From NCBI GenBank assembly GCA_021158185.1, contig JAGGVC010000006.1, positions 1 to 35,740 on the forward strand: a stretch of 35,740 nucleotides of DNA, in the 5' to 3' direction. Source of the stretch: a bacterium. GTDB lineage: Bacteria; 4484-113; JAGGVC01. Under the pieces are notes generated by a model, which had not been told where the DNA came from, did not search any database, and saw nothing but the letters and a program-made list of their open reading frames with translations. The translations under genes and the position numbers were made by a program. Of this stretch, positions 7,968 through 15,020 are shown piece after piece (within the stretch, counting starts at the first letter, position 1; each line of letters opens with the position of its first letter).

Positions 7968-8717
7968 ATGCCATGGTGTCCTAAATGCAGAACCGAGTTC
8001 AGAGAAGGCTTCTTGACATGTTGCGACTGCGGAAGCGATCTCGTTGATTCGCTTGATGATGATTTCGATGACTGCAATGCAGTGGCGAAACGTGAGCTCT
8101 CTATCGGAGAAGCCGAGGAAGCCTTCAGTAACGGGATGGCAGCATACGAAGAAGACGAATTCGATGAGGCGATCACATACTTCACTGAGGTTGTTCGCGC
8201 AGACCCAGAGCATCTCGATGCATTCAATATGCTTGGACTCACATTTGCTGCACTTGAACTGCCCAGAGAGGCCTGGCGGAGCTTCAAGCATGCAATAAGA
8301 CTTAAAGAAAATGACAGCAACACACATTTCTACATAGCTGATTTCCTGTGCGATCAAGGGGACTATGAGCTCGCGAAGGAATTTGCAGAACGGTATTTCA
8401 AATTGGAGCATGACGAAGAAGAAGGCGCTGAAATGAGCAAGATCCTTGAGGAAATCAACGGACACATCAGCGCGGGAGATCGCGGGAGCTTTGTTGGAGA
8501 CCTGAGTTTTGACCTTGAAACCCTTGCATCAACGTGCCCTGAGTGCAAGGTTCGGCTACCGCTCGATGCGCCATATTGCCCTGTATGCGGTGCGGCTCAT
8601 ATTTACCTTGACGACTTGTCCGATTATGAATACGACGATGAATCCGAAGACGACTGGGAAGAAGATTACGCCGAAATAGACGTGGCTGAAAACGGTAAAG
8701 CGATGGATGATGAATGA
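7968..8717 (+). CDS. Zinc-ribbon/TPR/zinc-ribbon protein with acidic tail
   Basis: A 249-residue cytoplasmic protein with an unusual modular order. Residues 1-25 form a zinc ribbon (CPKC at 4-7, CCDCG at 18-22). Residues about 48-160 contain three TPR-like helical pairs (FSNGMAAYEEDEFDEAITYF, HLDAFNMLGLTFAALELPREAWRSF, NTHFYIADFLCDQGDYELAKEF). A second zinc ribbon follows at about 190-208 (CPECKVRLPLDAPYCPVCG), and the last 40 residues are strongly acidic (DDLSDYEYDDESEDDWEEDY). TPRs normally hold protein partners, and the ribbons probably bind structural zinc. No enzyme domain is seen. The gene has its own promoter, no Shine-Dalgarno, and no obvious operon partner. Function unknown. Confidence 0.85.
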   Translation: MPWCPKCRTEFREGFLTCCDCGSDLVDSLDDDFDDCNAVAKRELSIGEAEEAFSNGMAAYEEDEFDEAITYFTEVVRADPEHLDAFNMLGLTFAALELPREAWRSFKHAIRLKENDSNTHFYIADFLCDQGDYELAKEFAERYFKLEHDEEEGAEMSKILEEINGHISAGDRGSFVGDLSFDLETLASTCPECKVRLPLDAPYCPVCGAAHIYLDDLSDYEYDDESEDDWEEDYAEIDVAENGKAMDDE

Positions 8718-8887
8718 GCAGAGAATGCTGCAGGCAGGTTCGATGCTGATCGTACGGCTCCCCGTTCAAAGAAAAGACGGTTTTATCTTGCACACACCGC
8801 GACTCTTGTGCGCAGTTCTAGATATGCGGCGTTTGGGCGGGCAATAATCCACCGAAAATAAAGCCTGCATACTTCCGCTGGATTCAT

Positions 8888-8895
8888 GTTACACT
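8888..8895 (+). promoter_or_regulatory. Extended -10 element abutting the octahaem cytochrome gene
   Basis: TGTTACACT (TG at 8888-8889 region, hexamer TACACT at 8890-8895) ends six bases before the GTG start at 8902. Transcription would therefore start at or beside the first base of the start codon. An in-frame TGA just upstream (8896-8898) rules out an earlier start. Confidence 0.6.
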
Positions 8896-8901
8896 TGAAC
8901 C

Positions 8902-9786
8902 GTGTGTAAATATTCGCTAAGAACATCCATTGCGGTCGTCCTTGTGATCGCAATTTCGATTTCCAGCTCATTAGCCGAGAAAGATCAGATTCCCGATCGT
9001 TCCAGCCTCAATGAGCCTGATGCGGTTGATGCGACTGGCGAACCGTATACGCACGAAGCCGATTCGGATTGCCTTGAATGTCACAGCGAACTTTTGTCGA
9101 ATATGCCGTCGGTTAGACAATTACGTGACCAAGACTGCGAATCATGCCACTCGCGATCGTTTATCCGCGCAAATCTAACAGATTGGACGCACGCAATCAG
9201 CGATGCAATGCTTGCTGGAACAGAGTGTGGAAACTGTCATTCAGTTGCCGACGGCGGCAAAATTGAACTCGTTGATACCGGCAACGATCTATGCGCAGAT
9301 TGCCACTCTGACAGCTTGGATGAATTTATGCTGTTGAGCAATCATCCGCTGTACGAGGGGCTCGTTGAATGCCGCGACTGCCACCCAGTTCATCGTGAAT
9401 GGCGTGTAGCTCTTACATGTACCGATGTTGAATTCTATATGCCAGGTGTTCTTCAGTGGCACGATCCGCTCAGTCAGAATGAATCGTGTCTCGCATGTCA
9501 TCAGTACCTGATGCTGACGGATCTTTACCAAAGTGAATTCGTAATTGCAAACACGATGAATCTGCATAAGGTGCATTGTGAACAAGGCTTTGCGGCCTGC
9601 GTGGAATGCCACCGCCCGCATGGTTCATATTCTCCAAGCCTCATCCGCAGCAAGCTTGAAGATAGCGAATATCTCACTTTTATTGGGGGTGACGGATGGG
9701 GTACGTGCTCAACAACCTGCCATTCCGAGCCTCACATTCAGAGGCGATACGGATCCGATCCCGAAGCTCTTTCTTACTTGCCTTAG
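8902..9786 (+). CDS. Exported octahaem c-type cytochrome (doubled-CXXCH type)
   Basis: A 294-residue exported protein. The hydrophobic stretch SIAVVLVIAISISSSLA at residues 9-25 is a signal peptide, with likely cleavage after SLA. Seven CXXCH haem sites follow (CLECH, CESCH, CGNCH, CADCH, CRDCH, CLACH, CVECH), plus one CX3CH site near the C-terminus (CSTTCH), so up to eight haems. The spacing in pairs and the late CX3CH fit the doubled-CXXCH group of periplasmic or cell-surface electron carriers. GTG 8902 is the only possible start since a stop codon lies just upstream in frame. With the tetrahaem protein at 20.7-22.2 kb it points to extracytoplasmic electron transfer. Electron donor and acceptor cannot be told. 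Confidence 0.92.
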   Translation: MCKYSLRTSIAVVLVIAISISSSLAEKDQIPDRSSLNEPDAVDATGEPYTHEADSDCLECHSELLSNMPSVRQLRDQDCESCHSRSFIRANLTDWTHAISDAMLAGTECGNCHSVADGGKIELVDTGNDLCADCHSDSLDEFMLLSNHPLYEGLVECRDCHPVHREWRVALTCTDVEFYMPGVLQWHDPLSQNESCLACHQYLMLTDLYQSEFVIANTMNLHKVHCEQGFAACVECHRPHGSYSPSLIRSKLEDSEYLTFIGGDGWGTCSTTCHSEPHIQRRYGSDPEALSYLP

Positions 9787-9833
9787 CACGTCCGAAAAAC
9801 GCGCGATGCTCCGAATCAGCATTTTCCTGACGT

Positions 9834-10817
9834 TCAGGGCTTGAGCAAAATTTTACCGAATCCAATTCCATCCTTGATTGCGCGCCATGCCGCTGGCGCT
9901 TCATCGAGAGAAAATCTAGAGCCGATTATCGGTTTCAGCGAGCCCTTAGTGATATGGACGAGCAAATCATCCTCAGCCCTTTTCAGGAGAGCTGGTGATT
10001 CTCTGAGAGTCATCATTGTGAAACCCAGGATGCCTGTAGCGTTCGCTATGAGCGAAGCAAAATCGACGACTGGCGGTTTGCGGCTGACCGCGCCGTAAAC
10101 AACAACGCGGCCAAGCGGTTTAAGTGCCTTCATAAGAGACATCGTTGTATCTCCTCCCACAGCGTCAAAGGCGTGGTCCGCACCACCGAGTTGCCTGATC
10201 GTATCGACGAGGTCTGATTTCTCAGAATTGATAACATGGTCAGCCCCGAGCAACTTCAACCGCTCGATCTTCTCGTCGCTCCTCGTTGTTGCGATAACGG
10301 TGGCGCCGAACGATTTGGCAAGTTGCACCGCAATGTGTCCCACGCCGCCGGATGCAGCAGTAATCACAACTGTCTCACCGGGCTTGACATCGAGAAGATG
10401 AATCAAGCCGCCCCAGGCGGTAAGTCCGGCAAGCCAGAAACCCCCGGCATCCTCATCCGAGAACTGATCGGGAGTCTTATGCAGATCATCAGGATAACAG
10501 GTCACGAATTCAGCAAATGAGCCTTGAACACGCCCGAATCCGACGCTCCCCTGGCGAAACGTAACGCGATCGCCGGGCTTGTAATCGGTGATGGACGAGC
10601 CGACAACATCGATGACTCCCGCGCCTTCAAATCCTGGCTGATAGGGCAGGGGGGGCTTTCTGAAATAATATCCGGCAGTAATCAAAACATCGACCGGATT
10701 CAATCCTGCCGCCTTAACTCGAACAAGAACTTCGCCGTCAGCAGGCTCAGGCTTTGGAATATCAACAACTCTTAAGATATTCTCGTTTCCAAGTTCGTCA
10801 AAGCGAATCGCCTTCAT
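9834..10817 (-). CDS. Zinc-free NADPH:quinone oxidoreductase-like MDR protein
   Basis: A 327-residue medium-chain dehydrogenase/reductase. It begins MKAIRFDELGNENILRV, the standard Qor-type N-terminus, has the VRVKAAGLNPVDV segment, and lacks the Cys-rich structural zinc loop of alcohol dehydrogenases. The nucleotide-binding Rossmann motif is AASGGVGHIAVQLAKSFGATVI. Members reduce quinones, enones or other carbonyls with NADPH; the substrate is unknown. GAGG lies seven bases before the ATG. Its upstream neighbour in the same direction is the Rrf2-type regulator, about 200 bases away, which may control it, although this is inference. It converges on the octahaem cytochrome gene with a 47-base gap and no terminator. 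Confidence 0.9.
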   Translation of the reverse strand: MKAIRFDELGNENILRVVDIPKPEPADGEVLVRVKAAGLNPVDVLITAGYYFRKPPLPYQPGFEGAGVIDVVGSSITDYKPGDRVTFRQGSVGFGRVQGSFAEFVTCYPDDLHKTPDQFSDEDAGGFWLAGLTAWGGLIHLLDVKPGETVVITAASGGVGHIAVQLAKSFGATVIATTRSDEKIERLKLLGADHVINSEKSDLVDTIRQLGGADHAFDAVGGDTTMSLMKALKPLGRVVVYGAVSRKPPVVDFASLIANATGILGFTMMTLRESPALLKRAEDDLLVHITKGSLKPIIGSRFSLDEAPAAWRAIKDGIGFGKILLKP

Positions 10818-11015
10818 CTTTGTACCTCATAAGAACACGGGATCGGTAAGCAATTTTACACGAAGAAAAACGATAAGGCGAACGATGAACCCACGAATGA
10901 ATATGCAATAGCGAAAGGAAGTGCTGCAAAATACATCGTTACACGGTAACCACAAACGATAAAGAGTGTACTAGATCTGATGCGAATGTTGATCGTCGCT
11001 GCAACAACGCTGGTT

Positions 11016-11411
11016 CTATGACGTCAGCTTGTCGAGCGTTACTTCGCCTAAGGATGTACGAATATCTTTATCCAAGCGTTTCCAGATCGGGTGTGCAGTG
11101 CATGTGGCCATTAGAACGCATTTTGGAGGTTTTTCCATACATGGAACAAGTTCAATCGGGCCGTGAATGGTCTCAACGATTTCAAGAAGCGATACGGTTT
11201 CGGGATCGCATGAAAGCTGATAGCCTCCCTTGAAGCCGCGATAGCTCCTTACGTAGCCCCGCTGTTTTAATGTTCGAATTACCTGTTCCAGGAATCGATA
11301 GGGAATATTTAGTTTTTCGGAAAGCTCTCTCGCAGAGATCGTTTTGTCTCTGTTCTTGGCCAGAGTTATCAGAACCCTAACCGCGTAGTCAGCTCTTCTT
11401 GAAATCTTAAT
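11016..11411 (-). CDS. Rrf2/IscR-family transcriptional regulator with an ATT start (missed by ORF track)
   Basis: I translated this by hand on the minus strand. It gives 131 residues beginning (M)KISRRADYAVRVLITLA, the canonical Rrf2 N-terminus, then a winged helix (SARELSEKLNIPYRFLEQVI, RSYRGFKGGYQLS) and a wing segment. Three cysteines at 91, 98 and 104 (VPCMEK, PPKCVL, MATCTA) match the Fe-S ligand region of IscR/NsrR, with spacing CX6CX5C against CX5CX5C in IscR. The first residue codon is ATT and is directly preceded by an in-frame TAA, so no ATG, GTG or TTG start can give the conserved N-terminus. AGGAG lies 11 bases upstream. Either ATT is the real start, or a one-base indel broke a GTG start just upstream. 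A consensus promoter lies at 11473-11500. Confidence 0.88.
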   Translation of the reverse strand: MKISRRADYAVRVLITLAKNRDKTISARELSEKLNIPYRFLEQVIRTLKQRGYVRSYRGFKGGYQLSCDPETVSLLEIVETIHGPIELVPCMEKPPKCVLMATCTAHPIWKRLDKDIRTSLGEVTLDKLTS

Positions 11412-11472
11412 TTAGAATCACGCTCCTGAAAGTGGTAAATGAACGAAAAACACGAAGCACAAGTGATTTCAA

Positions 11473-11500
11473 ATTTTATCTAAACGATACAAAATGTCAA
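11473..11500 (-). promoter_or_regulatory. Promoter of the Rrf2-type gene, with internal palindrome
   Basis: On the minus strand: TTGACA, a 16-base spacer, then TAAAAT. The spacer contains TATC-GTTTA-GATA, a small inverted repeat that could be the regulator's own operator. It faces away from the CsgG-like gene, so the region is a divergent promoter. Confidence 0.65.
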
Positions 11501-11559
11501 TAAATTGCGTGTCCATAATCAGGATGCTTAGATATCCTGCAGAAAACTGGCTTGTGCGT

Positions 11560-11565
11560 TATAAT
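11560..11565 (+). promoter_or_regulatory. -10 element before the CsgG-like/TPR gene
   Basis: TATAAT ends nine bases before ATG 11575. The predicted mRNA would have a leader of about three bases, and no Shine-Dalgarno is present. No convincing -35 is seen. Confidence 0.5.
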
Positions 11566-11574
11566 AAAATTGTT

Positions 11575-13560
11575 ATGAAAGGTAATTCACAAATTCTGGG
11601 TTTTGTCGTCCTCGTTGTTGTTTTTCACGTTTTTCTTGCCGGCATCTGTCGGGCTAGTGAACCAGTCAGGCTTGGGGTTCTTGAATTCGAGAACATCACA
11701 GGTGATTCAGAGTTTAACTGGGTAAGCCGCGGCATACAGGAATCACTGTCGTCCAAGCTGGCAGCGCTTCCGAATGTAATCGTTATTGAGCGTGGCCAGA
11801 TAAACAAAATACTTGAAGAGCAGCGGCTTCAGATGTCAGGATTCGTAGATACGGACACTGCCGTCGAGGTTGGCAAGGTCATAGGCATAAAAAAGGCCGT
11901 GACAGGAAGCTATCAGGTATCATCTTCGTCAATCCTGATTAACGCACGAATCATCGATGTCGAGACAGCTGAAACAAATGAAGGATTCGAGGTGCAGGGC
12001 GGTGTTGACGACATTTTTTCTCATTACTCTAGGCTTGCCACCGATTTGTCCGGTTCATTCGGCGACGAGGCAGGCGCACAAGGCAGCGAGACGCATACTA
12101 TTGCTCAGCCTGCGCAGCAGGAAATTGCCCGACAGGATACGACCAGTTTCAGCGCGTACGAGTATTACATCAAAGCAAACGAAGTAGCATTCGGCTCGGA
12201 TTCATGGATCACTGCGATGATCGATATGATCGATAAGGGCAAGGAGATAGATGAATCGGAAGAGATCAACAGGGAGGCTGTAGAGCTTTTTGAGAAAGCT
12301 GTTGACATCGATCCGAACTACGCCCGCGCCTGGGCTCTTCTCGCGCTAGGCTACTCCTCTCTGCAAGATTATACGTCTTCTGAGAACGCAATGCGAACAG
12401 CATTGTCGCTGGCATCGGACGATCCCTTCATCCTATGCACAGAGGGACTGTTCCGCTCTTTCGTATCCGAACGAACCGGCGGCTCTACGAAGGCGTTGGC
12501 AGCGTTTAAGCAGGTTCGTCGCGATTTCCCGGGCACATATTATGCCGGGCTCAGCAGTCTTTTCATTGTGCTAATCGAATTGACCGAAGATGAAGAATGG
12601 ATGCTTGCACATACAGGTGAAGGGCTTTCTCTTCTTACAGATGCTCGCGCGAATATGCCCGAAGCTGGATTTGTCCGCGCATTTCACGGAATGTTCGCTA
12701 TAGTCAAGCTGTTTACAGAGCTTGAATCAACGTTCACCGATGAAAATATCGAGCTTGCCGTAGTATCCGATGCAAAATCCCGGTTAGATACGGCAGTGAA
12801 TGACATCGATAAGTACGTTCAAGCGTATCCAGGAAGCATGATCGCGCCTGATATTGGCACGTTCCTTCCTGACGCAAAGGCCCTTCAATCAATGTTCAGC
12901 GCGCTTGAGGTTGTTCTTACGATTCAGGAAAGAGCAGGAGGCGACCCAAGCGGGATTTCATCGATTCCTGAAAACGAACGAATGAAATACAAAGATCGGC
13001 TTGCAAGAGATTCGCGCGCTATGCAGGAATACGTGAACGCCTATCCGTATGGAATGCTCGTTGATACGATCAATGCAGATGTTCTTCCTGCTGTAGATGT
13101 GTTTATTCAAAGCCTTGAAGGTGGAGGCAGCTATCCACAGGGAGGCGGAATGCAGGGCAGCGGCCAGGAGTTTTACAACCAGCCCAGCCTGAGCCTTGAT
13201 GACGGCATCATTGCCGCGTCTGACCTGATTATCAACGATGATCCCTGGTCGGCTATGGATATTCTTGTCGAACTCGACGAGGCATATCCTGATGTTTACG
13301 ACGTTTACTACCTTATGGTGCTTGCGATGATTGGTGTCGAAGACTACGAATCCTCCGCTGAGTTGTTGTTTACGATCACGGATTTGTGGCCAAATGAGCC
13401 TGATCCTTACTACTGGCTTGGCGCGATATACGACTACTCAGACGATCCGGTAACAGCCTATGACTATTACCTCGCTTATTTGTCTTTAGCCCCGGACGGT
13501 CAGTTTGCTGAAGATGCGTACAATCGCGCTCTTGAAATCGAGTCGTATTACAGTTACTGA
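11575..13560 (+). CDS. Exported CsgG-like domain protein with C-terminal TPRs
   Basis: The track starts at 11494, but ATG 11575 (residue 28 of the ORF) begins a clean signal peptide: MKGNSQILG, then a hydrophobic run ending AGICRAS. This gives 661 residues. The first 150 mature residues match the CsgG/FlgO-like fold: RLGVLEFENITGDSEFNWVSRGI, KLAALPNVIVIERGQINKILEEQ, and GKVIGIKKAVTGSYQVSSSS with ILINARIIDVETAET. CsgG itself forms the curli secretion channel, but its domain is widely reused in envelope proteins. TPR-like repeats follow at about 230-300, and three or more near the C-terminus (AYPDVYDVYYLMVLAMIGVEDYESS and similar), with a glycine-rich linker between. No curli genes are near. 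Function unknown, probably an envelope scaffold. Confidence 0.8.
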   Translation: MKGNSQILGFVVLVVVFHVFLAGICRASEPVRLGVLEFENITGDSEFNWVSRGIQESLSSKLAALPNVIVIERGQINKILEEQRLQMSGFVDTDTAVEVGKVIGIKKAVTGSYQVSSSSILINARIIDVETAETNEGFEVQGGVDDIFSHYSRLATDLSGSFGDEAGAQGSETHTIAQPAQQEIARQDTTSFSAYEYYIKANEVAFGSDSWITAMIDMIDKGKEIDESEEINREAVELFEKAVDIDPNYARAWALLALGYSSLQDYTSSENAMRTALSLASDDPFILCTEGLFRSFVSERTGGSTKALAAFKQVRRDFPGTYYAGLSSLFIVLIELTEDEEWMLAHTGEGLSLLTDARANMPEAGFVRAFHGMFAIVKLFTELESTFTDENIELAVVSDAKSRLDTAVNDIDKYVQAYPGSMIAPDIGTFLPDAKALQSMFSALEVVLTIQERAGGDPSGISSIPENERMKYKDRLARDSRAMQEYVNAYPYGMLVDTINADVLPAVDVFIQSLEGGGSYPQGGGMQGSGQEFYNQPSLSLDDGIIAASDLIINDDPWSAMDILVELDEAYPDVYDVYYLMVLAMIGVEDYESSAELLFTITDLWPNEPDPYYWLGAIYDYSDDPVTAYDYYLAYLSLAPDGQFAEDAYNRALEIESYYSY

Positions 13561-13563
13561 TTG

Positions 13564-14109
13564 CTAGCTGCCGTTTTTCACGAGTGCGGCTCCGCGCCCC
13601 AGTGCTTCAACGTTAAGCGGAATAAGCTTGTGCCTGTGTTCCGGCAGGAGTTTCTTCAATGCCATTTCGAGTGATTCCGTCTTAACAAGGTTCATTGCTT
13701 CATTAAGTCCGCCGAGAGCCACCATTCCAGCAAAGACCAGATTTCCAAGCTCCTTTGCAACCCCTGCGGTGTCGAGATAGAAGCTCTTGATATCATCGCG
13801 CTTCGATACATCCGATATAAGGGAACTGTTGACTATAAGCGTACCACCGGGCTTAATTTTCGGCTCAAACTTGTGGAAGCTTGGAAGATTCATTACCATC
13901 ACGGCGCCCGGTGTATCGGTCGTCGGGCTACCGATGACATCATCACTGATTATCACATTGCAGTTGGCTGTGCCGCCGCGCATCTCAGGACCATAAGATG
14001 GAATCCAGGCGACGTTTTTGTCCTCAATCATACCCGCATACGCAAGCGTCATTCCAAGCGTCATGATGCCCTGACCGCCGAATCCTGCGAAAATCATTTC
14101 GACAAGCAT
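13564..14109 (-). CDS. 2-oxoacid:ferredoxin oxidoreductase, gamma subunit
   Basis: The gamma subunit of a KGOR/VOR-type enzyme that oxidatively decarboxylates a 2-oxoacid to acyl-CoA and reduces ferredoxin. The N-terminal EMIFAGFGGQGIMTLG is the family signature, followed by WIPSYGPEMRGGTANCNVIIS. The track starts at 14133; ATG 14109 (MLVEMIFAGFGGQG) is better because GGAGG lies five bases upstream, giving 181 residues. It is the last gene of the minus-strand operon delta-alpha-beta-gamma. A 110-base gap with two competing hairpins separates it from the beta gene. It converges on the CsgG-like gene with only three bases between the stop codons. Confidence 0.93.
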   Translation of the reverse strand: MLVEMIFAGFGGQGIMTLGMTLAYAGMIEDKNVAWIPSYGPEMRGGTANCNVIISDDVIGSPTTDTPGAVMVMNLPSFHKFEPKIKPGGTLIVNSSLISDVSKRDDIKSFYLDTAGVAKELGNLVFAGMVALGGLNEAMNLVKTESLEMALKKLLPEHRHKLIPLNVEALGRGAALVKNGS

Positions 14110-14174
14110 ACTTTCCTCCAATTCTAAATCCAAACAGCGATCACGCTGATCGATGTGAATTTACTTCATCTTTT

Positions 14175-14206
14175 CACGAGCCTGCCATCCCTCGTGGAAG
14201 GGCAGG
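14175..14206 (-). repeat. Mutually exclusive intercistronic hairpins between beta and gamma genes
   Basis: CACGAG (14175-14180) pairs with CTCGTG (14191-14196), and CCTGCC (14181-14186) pairs with GGCAGG (14201-14206). The two stems interleave, so only one can form at a time. They sit between the beta stop and the gamma start in an operon whose other gaps are 9-30 bases. Possible roles are mRNA processing or setting the subunit ratio; neither is shown. Confidence 0.5.
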
Positions 14207-14219
14207 GAGGTGAGTGGTC

Positions 14220-15011
14220 TTACTTCTTGCTCTTATCAGCGAAGACATCTTTGTAAACACCGAGCGGGAAAGCCTTCACCATTTCTTCATCTATGAATTT
14301 ATTGGCTTCCTGCGGTGTTTTGCGCCAGTTTGTGTTGCAGTTGGAAAGGATTTCCACAATGCCAAACCCTTTCTTTTCAATCTGAGAACGAAATGCCTTC
14401 TTCATATATGCTTTGGCTTTAAGAATATTCCTGGGTGAGCTGGATGAACCGCGAGCTGCAAAAGCAACACCGTCCAGGTTGGCGAGAATTTCAACCATCC
14501 GAATCGGCCCGCCTGCTAAGATCGGATCACGACCGAGCGGTGAAGTAGTTGTAACCATATTCTCAAGAGTTGTTGGCGCCATCTGGCCGCCGGTCATCCC
14601 GTATATCGCATTATTTACGAAGATAACCGTAATCTGCTCACCACGGTTGGCGGCGTGCATAATTTCAGCCATGCCGATGCTTGCAAGGTCACCGTCTCCC
14701 TGGTAAGAGAACACAAATGCGTCAGGATGCGCACGTTTCACACCTGTAGCAGTTGCCGGTGCTCGTCCATGTGCACAGCTAATGAAATCACAGTCAAAGA
14801 ACCAGTAGCTGAAAACACTGCATCCAACGCTGGCCATTCCGATCGCGCGATCCTGTACGCCGAACTCGTCGATCAGCTCTGCAACGAGCCTGTGAATAAC
14901 CCCATGTCCGCACCCAGGGCAGTATGTGAATCCCCGTTTAGTGAGTGATTTCGGACGATCAAAAACCAGCTTTTCTTGAACAGGCTCAGCGATTGTCTTT
15001 ACATCAGACAT
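14220..15011 (-). CDS. 2-oxoacid:ferredoxin oxidoreductase, beta (TPP-binding) subunit
   Basis: A 263-residue subunit that binds thiamine pyrophosphate and catalyses decarboxylation. The N-terminal FTYCPGCGHGVIHRL motif (CPGCGHG) is present, and the TPP/Mg2+ site is GDGDLASIGMAEIMHAANRGEQITVIFVNN ending NAIYGMTGGQMAPTT. The SVGCSVFSYWFFDCDFISCAHGRA segment is also typical. AGGAGG lies five bases before the ATG. The gene starts nine bases after the alpha gene. Best fit is to the branched-chain 2-oxoacid (VOR) or 2-oxoglutarate (KGOR) type; the sequence alone does not fix the substrate. Confidence 0.95.
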   Translation of the reverse strand: MSDVKTIAEPVQEKLVFDRPKSLTKRGFTYCPGCGHGVIHRLVAELIDEFGVQDRAIGMASVGCSVFSYWFFDCDFISCAHGRAPATATGVKRAHPDAFVFSYQGDGDLASIGMAEIMHAANRGEQITVIFVNNAIYGMTGGQMAPTTLENMVTTTSPLGRDPILAGGPIRMVEILANLDGVAFAARGSSSSPRNILKAKAYMKKAFRSQIEKKGFGIVEILSNCNTNWRKTPQEANKFIDEEMVKAFPLGVYKDVFADKSKK

Positions 15012-15020
15012 ATAAACCTC

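Noticed and set aside
9826-9838. CCTGA-CGT-TCAGG hairpin at the end of the quinone oxidoreductase gene as a bidirectional terminator.
   Set aside because: Only five pairs with a three-base loop and no U-tract after it in either direction.
10856-10936. Minus-strand 26-codon hydrophobic ORF (MYFAALPFAIAYSF...) between the Rrf2 gene and the quinone oxidoreductase.
   Set aside because: Very short, no Shine-Dalgarno or promoter, and no homologue known to me. A chance hydrophobic frame is as likely.
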